Position numbers and translations under genes: made by a program | Source: Pseudomonadota bacterium | GTDB lineage: Bacteria; Pseudomonadota; Alphaproteobacteria; Rhizobiales; Rhizobiaceae | Direction of reading: 5' to 3' | NCBI GenBank assembly: GCA_023404095.1 | Contig: JAEYDD010000026.1 | Span: forward strand, 1-64,000 | Length of the DNA: 64,000 nt | Part shown: positions 32,590 through 40,971 of the stretch, piece after piece | How the letters are laid out: each line of letters opens with the position of its first letter | Position numbering within the stretch: position 1 is the first letter of the stretch | Notes under the pieces: generated by a model | Database searches by the model: none | What the model was told of the DNA's origin: nothing | The model's input: only the letters and a program-made list of their open reading frames with translations

Positions 32590-33684
32590 TCAGCTCCGTT
32601 CCGGGAAGAGCGCCTTCAGGCCTTCGGCTGACGGGGTGGCGATCCCGCGCTCCGTGATGAGGCCGGTGATCAGGCGTGCGGGCGTCACGTCGAAGGCGGG
32701 GTTGGCGGCGGGGCTTCCCTCCGGCGAGATGCGCACGCTGGCAATCGAGCCGTCGGCGGCGCGGCCCTGTACGAAACTCACCTCGTCGGCGGTGCGTTCC
32801 TCGATCGGGATTTCCTTGATGCCGTCATGCACCGTCCAGTCGATGGTGGGCGAGGGGAGCGCGACATAGAATGGCACGCCGTTGTCGCGGGCGGCGAGCG
32901 CCTTGAGGTAAGTCCCGATCTTGTTGCAGACGTCGCCGTTCGCCGTCGTGCGATCTGTGCCGACGATTACCATGTCGATATCGCCATGCTGCATGAGATG
33001 CCCGCCGGCATTGTCGACGATCAGCGTGTGCGGAACGCCATGGCCGTTCATTTCCCAGGCGGTAAGATAGGCTCCCTGATTGCGCGGCCGGGTTTCATCG
33101 ACATAGACGTGGACCGGAATGCCTTCTTCGGCGGCCATGTAGATCGGCGCCGTCGCGGTGCCATAGTCGACGGTCGCAAGCCAGCCGGCGTTGCAATGCG
33201 TAAGGATGCGGACGGGCTCGCCGGGCTTCTTTTTGGATGCGATCTTGCGGATGACATCGAGGCCGTTCGCGCCAATGGCGCGGTTGAGTTCGACATCTTC
33301 GTCGGCGATCTCGGCGGCGCGACTGTAGGCGGCGGCCGCTCGCTCAGCCTCCGGCAGCTTTCGAAGGTGCTCGCGCATGGCGTTCAGCGCCCAGCGCAGG
33401 TTGATGGCGGTAGGCCGGGTTTCGTTCAGCTCTTCCCAGGTGGAATTTAGATGTGCGTCGGATGGATCCGTCGCCATGGCGATCGCAACGCCATAGGCGG
33501 CGGTGACGCCGATCAGGGGCGCGCCGCGCACCCACATGTCCCTGATGGCGACCGCAACGTCGTCCACGGTCTTCAGCGTGACGACACGGAATTCGTGCGG
33601 CAGCCAGCGCTGGTCGATGATGTCGACGGAGCGGCCGTCTTCGTTCAGCCAGATCGTATGGTAGTGGCGTTCTCCGACTTTCAC
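32590..33684 (-). CDS. mtnA: S-methyl-5-thioribose-1-phosphate isomerase-like protein MtnA
   Basis: Aldose-ketose isomerase that converts 5-methylthioribose 1-phosphate to 5-methylthioribulose 1-phosphate; 5-deoxyribose 1-phosphate is an accepted analogue for family members. 364 residues, with MWVRGAPLIGV, the catalytic cysteine in THCNAGWLA and the aspartate in IVGTDRTTANGD, plus NKIGTY. The start is GTG at 33684, overlapping the mtnK stop (GTGA) and preceded by AAGGAG. The eIF2B-like relatives lack this cysteine/aspartate pair, so an enzyme role is supported. Confidence 0.9.
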   Translation of the reverse strand: MKVGERHYHTIWLNEDGRSVDIIDQRWLPHEFRVVTLKTVDDVAVAIRDMWVRGAPLIGVTAAYGVAIAMATDPSDAHLNSTWEELNETRPTAINLRWALNAMREHLRKLPEAERAAAAYSRAAEIADEDVELNRAIGANGLDVIRKIASKKKPGEPVRILTHCNAGWLATVDYGTATAPIYMAAEEGIPVHVYVDETRPRNQGAYLTAWEMNGHGVPHTLIVDNAGGHLMQHGDIDMVIVGTDRTTANGDVCNKIGTYLKALAARDNGVPFYVALPSPTIDWTVHDGIKEIPIEERTADEVSFVQGRAADGSIASVRISPEGSPAANPAFDVTPARLITGLITERGIATPSAEGLKALFPERS

Positions 33685-34952
33685 GCGAGAATCTCCTTTT
33701 CAAGACGCTCCGCCGTCTCGCGGATGTTCCGGAGGCTGTGGATGCGCTGCCGGTTGACGGCCAGGTGACGCCCGAGCTTAAGGGCCTTGCTTTCGCAGGA
33801 CGCACGGCGGTCGGGGTCGGCGATGGTTTCGAAATCCGCATTGTGGGCAAGGCCGAGGATGCGGCGGTGGATCTCGATGCCGGCAAAGCCCAGCATCTCG
33901 CGCCAGATCTCGTCGATGACGATGTCGAGCGCTTGTTCGGAGGCAAGCGGGTCCCGGCGGTCCTCGAAGAGGCTTGCCTGGTAGAGGATGCCCCGGCGTT
34001 CGGTGCGCCAGAGGTTGGCGAATTCGGCGCGGAACGTCTCCCACAGCGTGTCGATCGTGTCGAGCAGGTAGGCGCGCATGCTGTCGCGCGCGCCGGGTGA
34101 AGCCTCGTGCCCGGCCTGCGAAAAATAGCTCATCCAGAAATTGGCGATCAGCATGCCGACGTCGAAGCTGATCGGGCCGTAGAAGGCGAACTCCGGATCG
34201 ATGACGCGCGTCTCTTCGTCCGTCACCATGACGGAACCGGTATGCAAATCGCCATGGCAGAGCGTTTCGGCCTTGGCGGAGAACAGGTGTTTCAATCGTT
34301 GCGCCTCGACCTTGAGGTCGCGGTCGGCGCGCAGTTCCGCAACCAGCGGGTCGAGCTGGGGCGTCGTATGGCGATTGAGGGACGCTTCGAAATAGGGATC
34401 GGAGAAGACGAGATTCTCGGTGATGTCGCAGAGTTCGACGTTGTCTGAAAACAACGCCACATCCGCCTTCTTCTCCCGCGTCGCCATCGAGAGGTCGGAG
34501 CCGCGGAACAGCGTTCGGGCGACGAACAGGCCGAGATCGCGGCCGATCTTCGGAAGTTCGCGCCCGTCGATCAACGCGCGGCGCAGGATGACGTGTGGCG
34601 TCAGGTACTCCATCACGATGATGGCCTGGGCCTCGTCGAAGAACAGGATTTCGGGAACCATGCCCGGGTCGCGCTCGCCCTGGCGCTTCAGCGCGTGATA
34701 CTCGAAGAAGGAACGCTTGAGCGGCAGCGGCCAGCTCTCGCCGACGAGGCGGACATAGGGCAGTGCCTGCTTGACGATCACTGCCCCCGTCTCGCCCGTC
34801 ACGATGAAGACGAGATTGAGGTTGCCGTCACCGACTTCCTTGATGCTCCAGCGGGACGAATCGTCGCCTATCTTCTCTTTCAGGGCGGCGTGCCCGCCGA
34901 GCCGAACCGGCAATGTCTCTACGCTCAGCGCCTCGAAGACGTGACTGTCCAT
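33681..34952 (-). CDS. mtnK: S-methyl-5-thioribose kinase-like protein MtnK
   Basis: Kinase adding phosphate to C1 of 5-methylthioribose or a similar 5-modified ribose. 423 residues, choline-kinase-like fold: nucleotide-binding GDGNLNLVFIV, the catalytic loop LCHGDLHTGSVMV, and the metal-binding VIDPEFAFYGP. The ATG at 34952 follows a strong AGGAGGAG site. It is the first gene of a five-gene operon and is divergent from a ribose-type importer, so the sugar probably enters from outside rather than coming from internal methylthioadenosine recycling. Confidence 0.9.
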   Translation of the reverse strand: MDSHVFEALSVETLPVRLGGHAALKEKIGDDSSRWSIKEVGDGNLNLVFIVTGETGAVIVKQALPYVRLVGESWPLPLKRSFFEYHALKRQGERDPGMVPEILFFDEAQAIIVMEYLTPHVILRRALIDGRELPKIGRDLGLFVARTLFRGSDLSMATREKKADVALFSDNVELCDITENLVFSDPYFEASLNRHTTPQLDPLVAELRADRDLKVEAQRLKHLFSAKAETLCHGDLHTGSVMVTDEETRVIDPEFAFYGPISFDVGMLIANFWMSYFSQAGHEASPGARDSMRAYLLDTIDTLWETFRAEFANLWRTERRGILYQASLFEDRRDPLASEQALDIVIDEIWREMLGFAGIEIHRRILGLAHNADFETIADPDRRASCESKALKLGRHLAVNRQRIHSLRNIRETAERLEKEILA

Positions 34953-35032
34953 GATGCTCTCCTCCTGCACATGGGGCCGCCTCCACCGCAGGCCGCCATG
35001 CTGTCTCTGCCCACAGCTAAGGCATCATTCTG

Positions 35033-35059
35033 TCAAATGTCAACGTCCTTGACATTTGA
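35033..35059. promoter_or_regulatory. Perfect inverted repeat between mtnK operon and ABC importer
   Basis: TCAAATGTCAA - CGTCC - TTGACATTTGA, a perfect 11+11 bp palindrome. Each arm contains TTGACA pointing outwards, so the two half-sites overlap -35-like elements of both divergent promoters. This is what an operator controlling both transcripts at once would look like. The SorC-family regulator at 40972 is the closest candidate to bind it, and related half-sites lie in front of that gene. Confidence 0.72.
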
Positions 35060-35098
35060 TGAGAGCCTATCCTAACGTGGGATCAATGGGAGGAGAGA

Positions 35099-36613
35099 AT
35101 GAGCGAACAGCCAGTGTTTCGCATTGAGGGCGTGCGCAAATCCTTTGGGCCGGTAACGGTGCTTCAGGGGGTGGACCTCGACCTCAAGGCAGGCGCAGTG
35201 ACGGTCTTGATGGGTGCCAACGGCGCCGGCAAATCAACGCTCGTGCGCATCCTCTCCGGCGTCTATATGCGCGACGCAGGCAAGATCACGCTGGCAGGTG
35301 CCGCCTTTGATCCGGCAACCCCGGCCGAGGCGATCCGCGCGGGCGTCGTGACCGTGCACCAGAACATCAACGACGGCGTCGTCGCCGATCTCGATGTCGC
35401 GACCAACCTTACTCTTGATCGGCTGAACGGGCGTGGCGCGCGGCTGTTCTTCAATCCACGGCGGGTGCGGCGCGAGGCGGCCGCCGTCGCCTCCCGCATG
35501 GGCCTTGGCATTGATCTTGCCGCCCATATCAACGATCTCACGCTTGCCGATCGCCAGATGGTGGCGATCGCGCGCGCCATGGCGCATGAACCGAAGGTGC
35601 TGATCCTCGACGAGCCCACCTCTTCGCTCTCCAGCGCGGAGGCGGACCGCCTGTTCGACCTTGTGGATCGCCTGAAGGCACGCGGCGTCGCCATACTCTA
35701 TATCTCGCACCGCATGTCGGATATCCGTCGGCTTGCCGACAGCATCGTGTCGCTGCGCGATGGCCGCATCACCGGCCGTTTCGAGGGGCCGGAGCTCGAC
35801 TATGAGGGCGCGGTCAATGCCATGCTCGGCCGCAAGGTATCCGCCGGCGCCGTTGCCGTGCGCCAGGCGGGACGTCCGGTCTTCAGCGTGCGCGGCCTCA
35901 AACTCTCCGAACAGACGCGGCCCTTCGATTTCGATCTGGGGGAAGGAGAGATCGTCGCCGTCACCGGTCTTGTGGGTGTGGGCAAGACGGCGCTTGCCGA
36001 AACGCTTTTTGGCGCCCGAGCGCCGGCAGCGGGTGAAATGACGCTGGATGGTGCACGCTATGCGCCCAAGACGACCGGGCAGGCGATCGCCTGTGGTGTC
36101 TTCCTTGTCGCCAAGGACCGCGCAATCAGCGGCATCGTGCCGGATTTCAACATTTACGAGAACATCAGTCTGCCCTTCCTGCGCCGGCTGTCGTCCCTTG
36201 GCATCGCCAGCCGCCGGGCGGAGAAGGCTAAGGCGCGCCAGCAGATTTCCTCGCTCGGCGTCGTCTGCCGCAGCGAGCGCGACGAGATGCACACCCTTTC
36301 GGGCGGCAACCAGCAGAAGGTCATGGTCGGCCGCTGGCTTTCCGAGCCCTCGCGCCTGCTTATTCTCGACGAACCCTTCCAGGGCGTCGACATCGCCGCT
36401 CGCCGCGATATCGGCGAGAAGCTGCGGGCGTCCGCGTCCGGGCGAACCACAATTCTTTTCCTGACGGAACTCGATGAAGCCTTCGAGGTGGCCGACCGCA
36501 TCCTCGTGATGTCGGAACAGACCATCGTTGGTGAGCACCGCAACGCCGACATCGATGTCGAGCGGCTGCTGTCGGAGATCGCCGGTCAATTCTATCAACG
36601 GGTCAGTGCATGA
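35099..36613 (+). CDS. Sugar ABC transporter ATPase, two-domain RbsA type
   Basis: 504 residues. First domain: Walker A GANGAGKST, Walker B VLILDEPTSSLSS; second domain: GLVGVGKTA at the Walker A place, signature LSGGNQQKVMVGRWL, Walker B LLILDEPFQGVDI. The second Walker A keeps a lysine, unlike most RbsA proteins, so both sites could bind ATP. It follows the 27-bp palindrome by 40 bases with GGGAGGAG as ribosome site, and its stop overlaps the permease. It powers uptake of the substrate for the mtnK-RLP pathway. Confidence 0.9.
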   Translation: MSEQPVFRIEGVRKSFGPVTVLQGVDLDLKAGAVTVLMGANGAGKSTLVRILSGVYMRDAGKITLAGAAFDPATPAEAIRAGVVTVHQNINDGVVADLDVATNLTLDRLNGRGARLFFNPRRVRREAAAVASRMGLGIDLAAHINDLTLADRQMVAIARAMAHEPKVLILDEPTSSLSSAEADRLFDLVDRLKARGVAILYISHRMSDIRRLADSIVSLRDGRITGRFEGPELDYEGAVNAMLGRKVSAGAVAVRQAGRPVFSVRGLKLSEQTRPFDFDLGEGEIVAVTGLVGVGKTALAETLFGARAPAAGEMTLDGARYAPKTTGQAIACGVFLVAKDRAISGIVPDFNIYENISLPFLRRLSSLGIASRRAEKAKARQQISSLGVVCRSERDEMHTLSGGNQQKVMVGRWLSEPSRLLILDEPFQGVDIAARRDIGEKLRASASGRTTILFLTELDEAFEVADRILVMSEQTIVGEHRNADIDVERLLSEIAGQFYQRVSA

Positions 36614-37662
36614 TGATGAGTGAACAGAGCAAATCCGCCGCCACCGGCGCCGTTCCGCCGGTGGGCCTCAACATCCGGGAAACGGCGATCAAGTACGGTT
36701 TCCTCGTGCTGCTCGCCGGTATGGTGCTCTATTTCTCGGTGGTCACCGGCGGATTCGCCTCGCCGCAGAGCGCAGTCTTCATCCTGCAATCCGTCTCGAT
36801 CACGGGCATTCTGGCGCTCGGTGTCACGGCCACGCTCGTCGTCGGCGGCTTCGACCTCTCGATCGGCTCGGTTGCCACGACCGCCATGATGGCCTCGTCC
36901 TATGTGATGGTAGTGATGGGCGGCGACGGGGTGACGGCGACGCTCGTCTGCCTTGCCGTCGGCGTGCTCGTCGGTCTCGTGAACGGCATCATCATCGTCT
37001 ACATGCGCGTGCCGGATCTACTGGCGACGCTCGGCATGATGTTCCTGTTGCTCGGTCTCCAGCGCATCCCGACCGAGGGACGCTCGATTGCCACGGGCAT
37101 GACGCTGCCGGATGGCTCGACGGCAACGGGCGCCTTCAGCCCGGCCTTCCTGGCGCTCGGCCGGCACCGCTTCGATCTGATCCTGCCCAATCTCGTGCCT
37201 GTCTCGGTGGTCGTGCTGATCGTGCTCGCAATCGTCATCTGGTTCTTCCTCGAGTACACCCGCTTCGGCCGCATGATGTATGCCGTCGGTTCCAACGAGC
37301 GTGCCGCAAGCCTCGCCGGCGCGCCGGTCAATGCCTACAAGATCTCGGCCTACATCATCTCCGGCGTCTTTGCCTCGATCGGCGGTATCCTGCTTGCGGC
37401 CCGTCTCGGCCGCGGGGACATCGCCTCGGGCAACAATCTCCTTCTCGATGCCGTCGCCGCAGCGCTCATCGGTTTCGCCGTGCTCGGTGCCGCCAAGCCG
37501 AATGCCTTCGGCACGGCTATCGGCGCGCTTTTCGTCGGCATCCTCTTGCAGGGCCTGACGATGATGAACGCGCCGTACTACACCCAGGATTTCGTCAAGG
37601 GCGCAGTTCTCGTCTTCGCCCTGATCTTCACCTTTGCATTCTCGAAAAGAAGCAAACGCTGA
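36610..37662 (+). CDS. Sugar ABC transporter permease, RbsC type
   Basis: 350-residue membrane subunit. It shows VVGGFDLSIGSVATTAMMASS, the cytoplasmic coupling loop GSNERAASLAGAPVNAYK and LLLDAVAAALIGFAVLGAAKPNAFGT, typical of ribose-type permeases. Three ATG codons follow each other at the start (36610, 36613, 36616), the first overlapping the ATPase stop. One permease gene implies a homodimer. The binding-protein gene follows 51 bases later. Confidence 0.89.
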   Translation: MMMSEQSKSAATGAVPPVGLNIRETAIKYGFLVLLAGMVLYFSVVTGGFASPQSAVFILQSVSITGILALGVTATLVVGGFDLSIGSVATTAMMASSYVMVVMGGDGVTATLVCLAVGVLVGLVNGIIIVYMRVPDLLATLGMMFLLLGLQRIPTEGRSIATGMTLPDGSTATGAFSPAFLALGRHRFDLILPNLVPVSVVVLIVLAIVIWFFLEYTRFGRMMYAVGSNERAASLAGAPVNAYKISAYIISGVFASIGGILLAARLGRGDIASGNNLLLDAVAAALIGFAVLGAAKPNAFGTAIGALFVGILLQGLTMMNAPYYTQDFVKGAVLVFALIFTFAFSKRSKR

Positions 37663-37713
37663 GTGTGGGAGCCCTCGGCGGAAAATGAAAATTCACCAGT
37701 GGAGGAGACTGAC

Positions 37714-38757
37714 ATGAATCTTACTCGCAGAACCCTGGGCAAGTTAACGCTCGGGCTGATGGGTGCGGCGGCATTCGCCGTGCCGTCCCTTGCCGCCGAT
37801 ATGCCGAAGCCCTTCGATAAGCCGGGCGATGTGAAGATCGCGCTCGTGCGCTATCTTTCGACCGGCGACTTCTTCCAGTCCTACCTCGCGGGCGTCGAAG
37901 CACAGGCCAAGGCGCTGGGCGTCCAGCTACAGGTCCTCGACAGCCGCCAGGACGCAGCACTGCAGGCGGACATGGTCGACCAGGCCATCGCGCTCGGCGT
38001 GGATGGCATCATCATTCAGCACGGCCTGACGGAATCCATGAAGGAAGCCGCGCAGCGCGCGGTCGATGCGGGGATCAAGGTCGTCGCCTTCGACGTGAAC
38101 GTGGAGAACGACAAGATCCCGCAGGTCGAGCAGTCCGACCGCGACCTCGCCCGTCTCGCGCTGGAGCAGGCGATCAAGGACAATGGCGAGAGTTTCAAGG
38201 CCGGCTACGTCTATGTCGCCGGGATCGCGCCGCTCGACCGTCGCGACGAGACCTGGAAGGAGTTCAAGGCGAAATATTCGGGCATCAATGAAGCCGCCCA
38301 GTTCGGCACGATGGACAACCCGATCGCCAATTCTGTCGCCAACCAGGCGCGTTCGGTGATCTCCGCCAATCCCGACATCACAGTGATGTTCGCCCCCTAT
38401 GACGAATTCGCCAAGGGCGTGAAGATCGCCGTCGACGAAGCGGGCCTGTCCTCAAGCGTTAAGATCTACTCGGCCGATATCTCGACCTCCGACATCGCTG
38501 CCATGCGCGAATCCGGCTCGGCCTGGGTTGCCACGGCTGCGACGAACCCGGCTGTGGTCGGCCAGGTGTCGGTACGTTCGCTTGCCATGCTGCTCGCGGG
38601 CGAAGATCCGGGCAAGCAGGTCATCGTTCCCCCTACGCTGATCACGCAGCAGGATCTCAACGATCAGGACATCAAGAACATGGAAGAACTTGGCGTGAAG
38701 CTGCCGCAGTTCGCCCATGCCGATGTCGCCATGCCGGCATGGATGCCGAAACCCTGA
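37714..38757 (+). CDS. Ribose-type ABC substrate-binding protein
   Basis: 347 residues with a signal peptide (MNLTRRTLGKLTLGLMGAAA, cleavage after SLA-A near residue 28). The mature protein starts KIALVRYLSTGDFFQSYLAG, a variant of the usual ligand-site entry, and contains DVNVEND, APYDEFAKGV and a long C-terminal extension (TLITQQDLNDQDIKNMEELG). The order ATPase-permease-binding protein differs from the apiose importer. By position its ligand should be the sugar phosphorylated by MtnK, for example 5-methylthioribose or 5-deoxyribose; this is inference. Confidence 0.87.
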   Translation: MNLTRRTLGKLTLGLMGAAAFAVPSLAADMPKPFDKPGDVKIALVRYLSTGDFFQSYLAGVEAQAKALGVQLQVLDSRQDAALQADMVDQAIALGVDGIIIQHGLTESMKEAAQRAVDAGIKVVAFDVNVENDKIPQVEQSDRDLARLALEQAIKDNGESFKAGYVYVAGIAPLDRRDETWKEFKAKYSGINEAAQFGTMDNPIANSVANQARSVISANPDITVMFAPYDEFAKGVKIAVDEAGLSSSVKIYSADISTSDIAAMRESGSAWVATAATNPAVVGQVSVRSLAMLLAGEDPGKQVIVPPTLITQQDLNDQDIKNMEELGVKLPQFAHADVAMPAWMPKP

Positions 38758-38781
38758 TTTGTCGGGTGAGGGAATGAAGAA

Positions 38782-38810
38782 GGGGCGGTCCATGGGGCCG
38801 CCCCTTTTTT
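38782..38810. terminator. Terminator, probably bidirectional, after the binding-protein gene
   Basis: GGGGCGG (38782-38788) pairs with CCGCCCC (38798-38804) and is followed by TTTTTT. On the opposite strand the same stem is followed by TTCTTC, so it may also end the convergent aldolase/dehydrogenase transcript, whose stop is 48 bases away. Confidence 0.88.
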
Positions 38811-38857
38811 ATGTCCGATGGAGCGGTCGGAGCAGATTGCCTGCCCCGCCCGGAAAC

Positions 38858-40912
38858 TCAGCGCATCGCGGCAGCAATGTTGCCGCCGTCCACGGTGGTC
38901 ACGTCGGCGGTGGTGCGTTCGGCAAGCGCGTGGTGCACGAAGGCGCGGGCAACGTCTTCTGCTGTGACCTCGAGGCCGAGCAGGTTGCCGCCCATGTATT
39001 CCTTGACAGAGAGGCCGCGGGCTGCCGCGCGGTTGGCGATCATCTCGTCGTTGAGCAGGCCAGAGCGGATTCGATCGGCATTGACGGCATTGACGCGGAT
39101 ATTGTCGGCGCCATGTTCCAGCGCGTACTGACGCGAAAGGAAGAGTGTCGCCGCCTTCGGCAGGCCGTAGGCGCCGAATTTCGCGCCCGGATTGACCGCC
39201 TGCTTTGAGGCGTTGAAGAGCAGCACGCCGCCCGTCTGCTGCGCCTTCATGATCCGCACGGCGTTCTGCGCCACGGTCTGATGGGCGAAGAAGTTCAGCT
39301 CGAAGCTCTTGCGCAGCAGCGCGTCGTCCATCGTTGCGATCGGGCTTTCCCAGGCAGCCCCGGCATTGGAAACGACGATGTCGACACCACCGAAGGCGGC
39401 GACCGCCTTGTCGAAGGCGGCGCGCACCGAGGCGGGGTCGGTGATGTCGCAGGCAATGCCGATGGAGTTGTTGCCGGCCGCCTCGGCAACCGCCGTCGCC
39501 TTCTCGCCATCGAGATCGAGCGCAACGACATGTGCGCCCTCGGTCGCAAAGGCCTTGACGACGGCTGCACCGATGGCGCCGGCGCCGCCGGTGACGACCG
39601 CGACCTGCCCGGTAAAGGGCTTAGGCTTGGCACCCGCGAGCTTCGCCTGCTCCAGCGACCAATATTCGAGGTCGAAGAGATCGGGTCGGCTGACTGGCTC
39701 GAAGCGGCCGACGGATTCGGCATCCCGTGCCGCCTCGATCCACATCTCGCCGACGTCGACGGCGATCGTTGCATCCTTGAAGGTTCGCCCGTGGCCGAAC
39801 ATGCCGAGGCCGGGTACCAAGGTCAGGCGCGGCATCGGGTCGAGCATGATGCGCTTGACGTCGTCGCGGGCGTCGTTGCTGTGGAAGTAATTGGTATAGT
39901 CGGCGGCGAAGGCAGCCACGCGTTCGTCGATGACAGCGCGGTAGCCGGGGAGACCGTCCTTAGCCGGTGCCGGCAGTACCATCGGACCGGTCTTGATGCG
40001 GATGGAAAGATCCGGCGTGGACACCCCGCGCGCAGCCATGTCGGCAACCTCCGCAGCATTGACGAAGTCGAGAATGGCTGGTGACGTGCGGAAGACGTTG
40101 ACCATGCGGTCATAGCGGCCCTCGCCCTTGGCCACGGCGACGGCGCCGCGCAGCATGGGGGAAATGTCATTGGCGCTTGCCAGCGAAGGGGGCAGGGCGG
40201 CCGGCGTGAAGGGGTTGCGGCCGTTTTTCTTAGCATGGTCTTCGGCGACCGTGACGTAGTGGATCATCCGGTCATAGGCTTCCTTCGCGGTGTCGGCGAA
40301 GGTGAAGATGCCGTGCTTGTCGAGAATAAGGCCCTCGACGGTCGGGTCCCGTTCGAACACCTCGGCCGCTGCCTTGGCCAGCGCGAAGCCGGGCATGATG
40401 TAGGGCACGAAGCCCATCTTCTTGCCGAACAGCGTATCGCACATCTCGCGGCTCTTCGACTGGTCGGCGATAGCGAGAATGGCGGTCGAATGGGTGTGGT
40501 CAACGAATTTGTGCGGCAGGAAGGCATGCAGCAGCGCTTCCACCGATGGGTTCGGTGCGGCGGGGTCGATCAGGTTGGCGCGCAGCAGCGTCACCATGTC
40601 CTCGTCAGAGAGCTTTTCAAGCTTGCGGCTCTTCAGCAGCGGGGCGATCTTGACGGCGGGCAGGCCCGGCGGCTCGATCGTGCCCATGTCCCAGCCGCTG
40701 CCCTTGACGCAGAGGACGGCGTGAGTGTCGCCCACGAGATCGGTCACCTCGGTTTTTACGGATGTGTTGCCGCCGCCGTGCAGCACCAGTCGCGGTTCAC
40801 CGCCGAGCAGTCGTGTCGTATAGGTGCGCAGGGCCAGGTCGCGGTCGACGCCCTTTGCCGCGTAGCTTGCGACGACCTTTTCCGCCTCGTCGTCGCGCCA
40901 GAGATTTTCCAT
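38858..40912 (-). CDS. Bifunctional class II aldolase / short-chain dehydrogenase fusion
   Basis: 684 residues with two domains. The N-terminal part (to about 420) is a RhaD/FucA-type zinc aldolase: GGGNTSVKTEV, VDHTHSTAILAIA and ILDKHGIFTF. The C-terminal part is an NAD(P)-dependent short-chain dehydrogenase with VVTGGAGAIGAAVVKAFA, the serine in LFNASKQAV and YGLPKAA, where tyrosine and lysine lie at the active site. Related rhizobial proteins act in rhamnose use, cleaving a ketose 1-phosphate to DHAP and an aldehyde that the second domain oxidises. Here no rhamnose genes are near; a 5-modified ribulose 1-phosphate from MtnA is a plausible substrate. Ribosome site GGGAGG before the ATG at 40912. 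Confidence 0.85.
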   Translation of the reverse strand: MENLWRDDEAEKVVASYAAKGVDRDLALRTYTTRLLGGEPRLVLHGGGNTSVKTEVTDLVGDTHAVLCVKGSGWDMGTIEPPGLPAVKIAPLLKSRKLEKLSDEDMVTLLRANLIDPAAPNPSVEALLHAFLPHKFVDHTHSTAILAIADQSKSREMCDTLFGKKMGFVPYIMPGFALAKAAAEVFERDPTVEGLILDKHGIFTFADTAKEAYDRMIHYVTVAEDHAKKNGRNPFTPAALPPSLASANDISPMLRGAVAVAKGEGRYDRMVNVFRTSPAILDFVNAAEVADMAARGVSTPDLSIRIKTGPMVLPAPAKDGLPGYRAVIDERVAAFAADYTNYFHSNDARDDVKRIMLDPMPRLTLVPGLGMFGHGRTFKDATIAVDVGEMWIEAARDAESVGRFEPVSRPDLFDLEYWSLEQAKLAGAKPKPFTGQVAVVTGGAGAIGAAVVKAFATEGAHVVALDLDGEKATAVAEAAGNNSIGIACDITDPASVRAAFDKAVAAFGGVDIVVSNAGAAWESPIATMDDALLRKSFELNFFAHQTVAQNAVRIMKAQQTGGVLLFNASKQAVNPGAKFGAYGLPKAATLFLSRQYALEHGADNIRVNAVNADRIRSGLLNDEMIANRAAARGLSVKEYMGGNLLGLEVTAEDVARAFVHHALAERTTADVTTVDGGNIAAAMR

Positions 40913-40971
40913 CGTGTTCAGCCTCCCGATAAACCGGCCCGGCCGGCATCGGCGGACCCAAATATGCTGGC

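Noticed and set aside
32590..34952. A standard methionine salvage pathway
   Set aside because: mtnK and mtnA are present but mtnB, mtnC, mtnD, mtnE and MTA nucleosidase are not, and the genes are coupled to an importer, a transketolase and an RLP instead.
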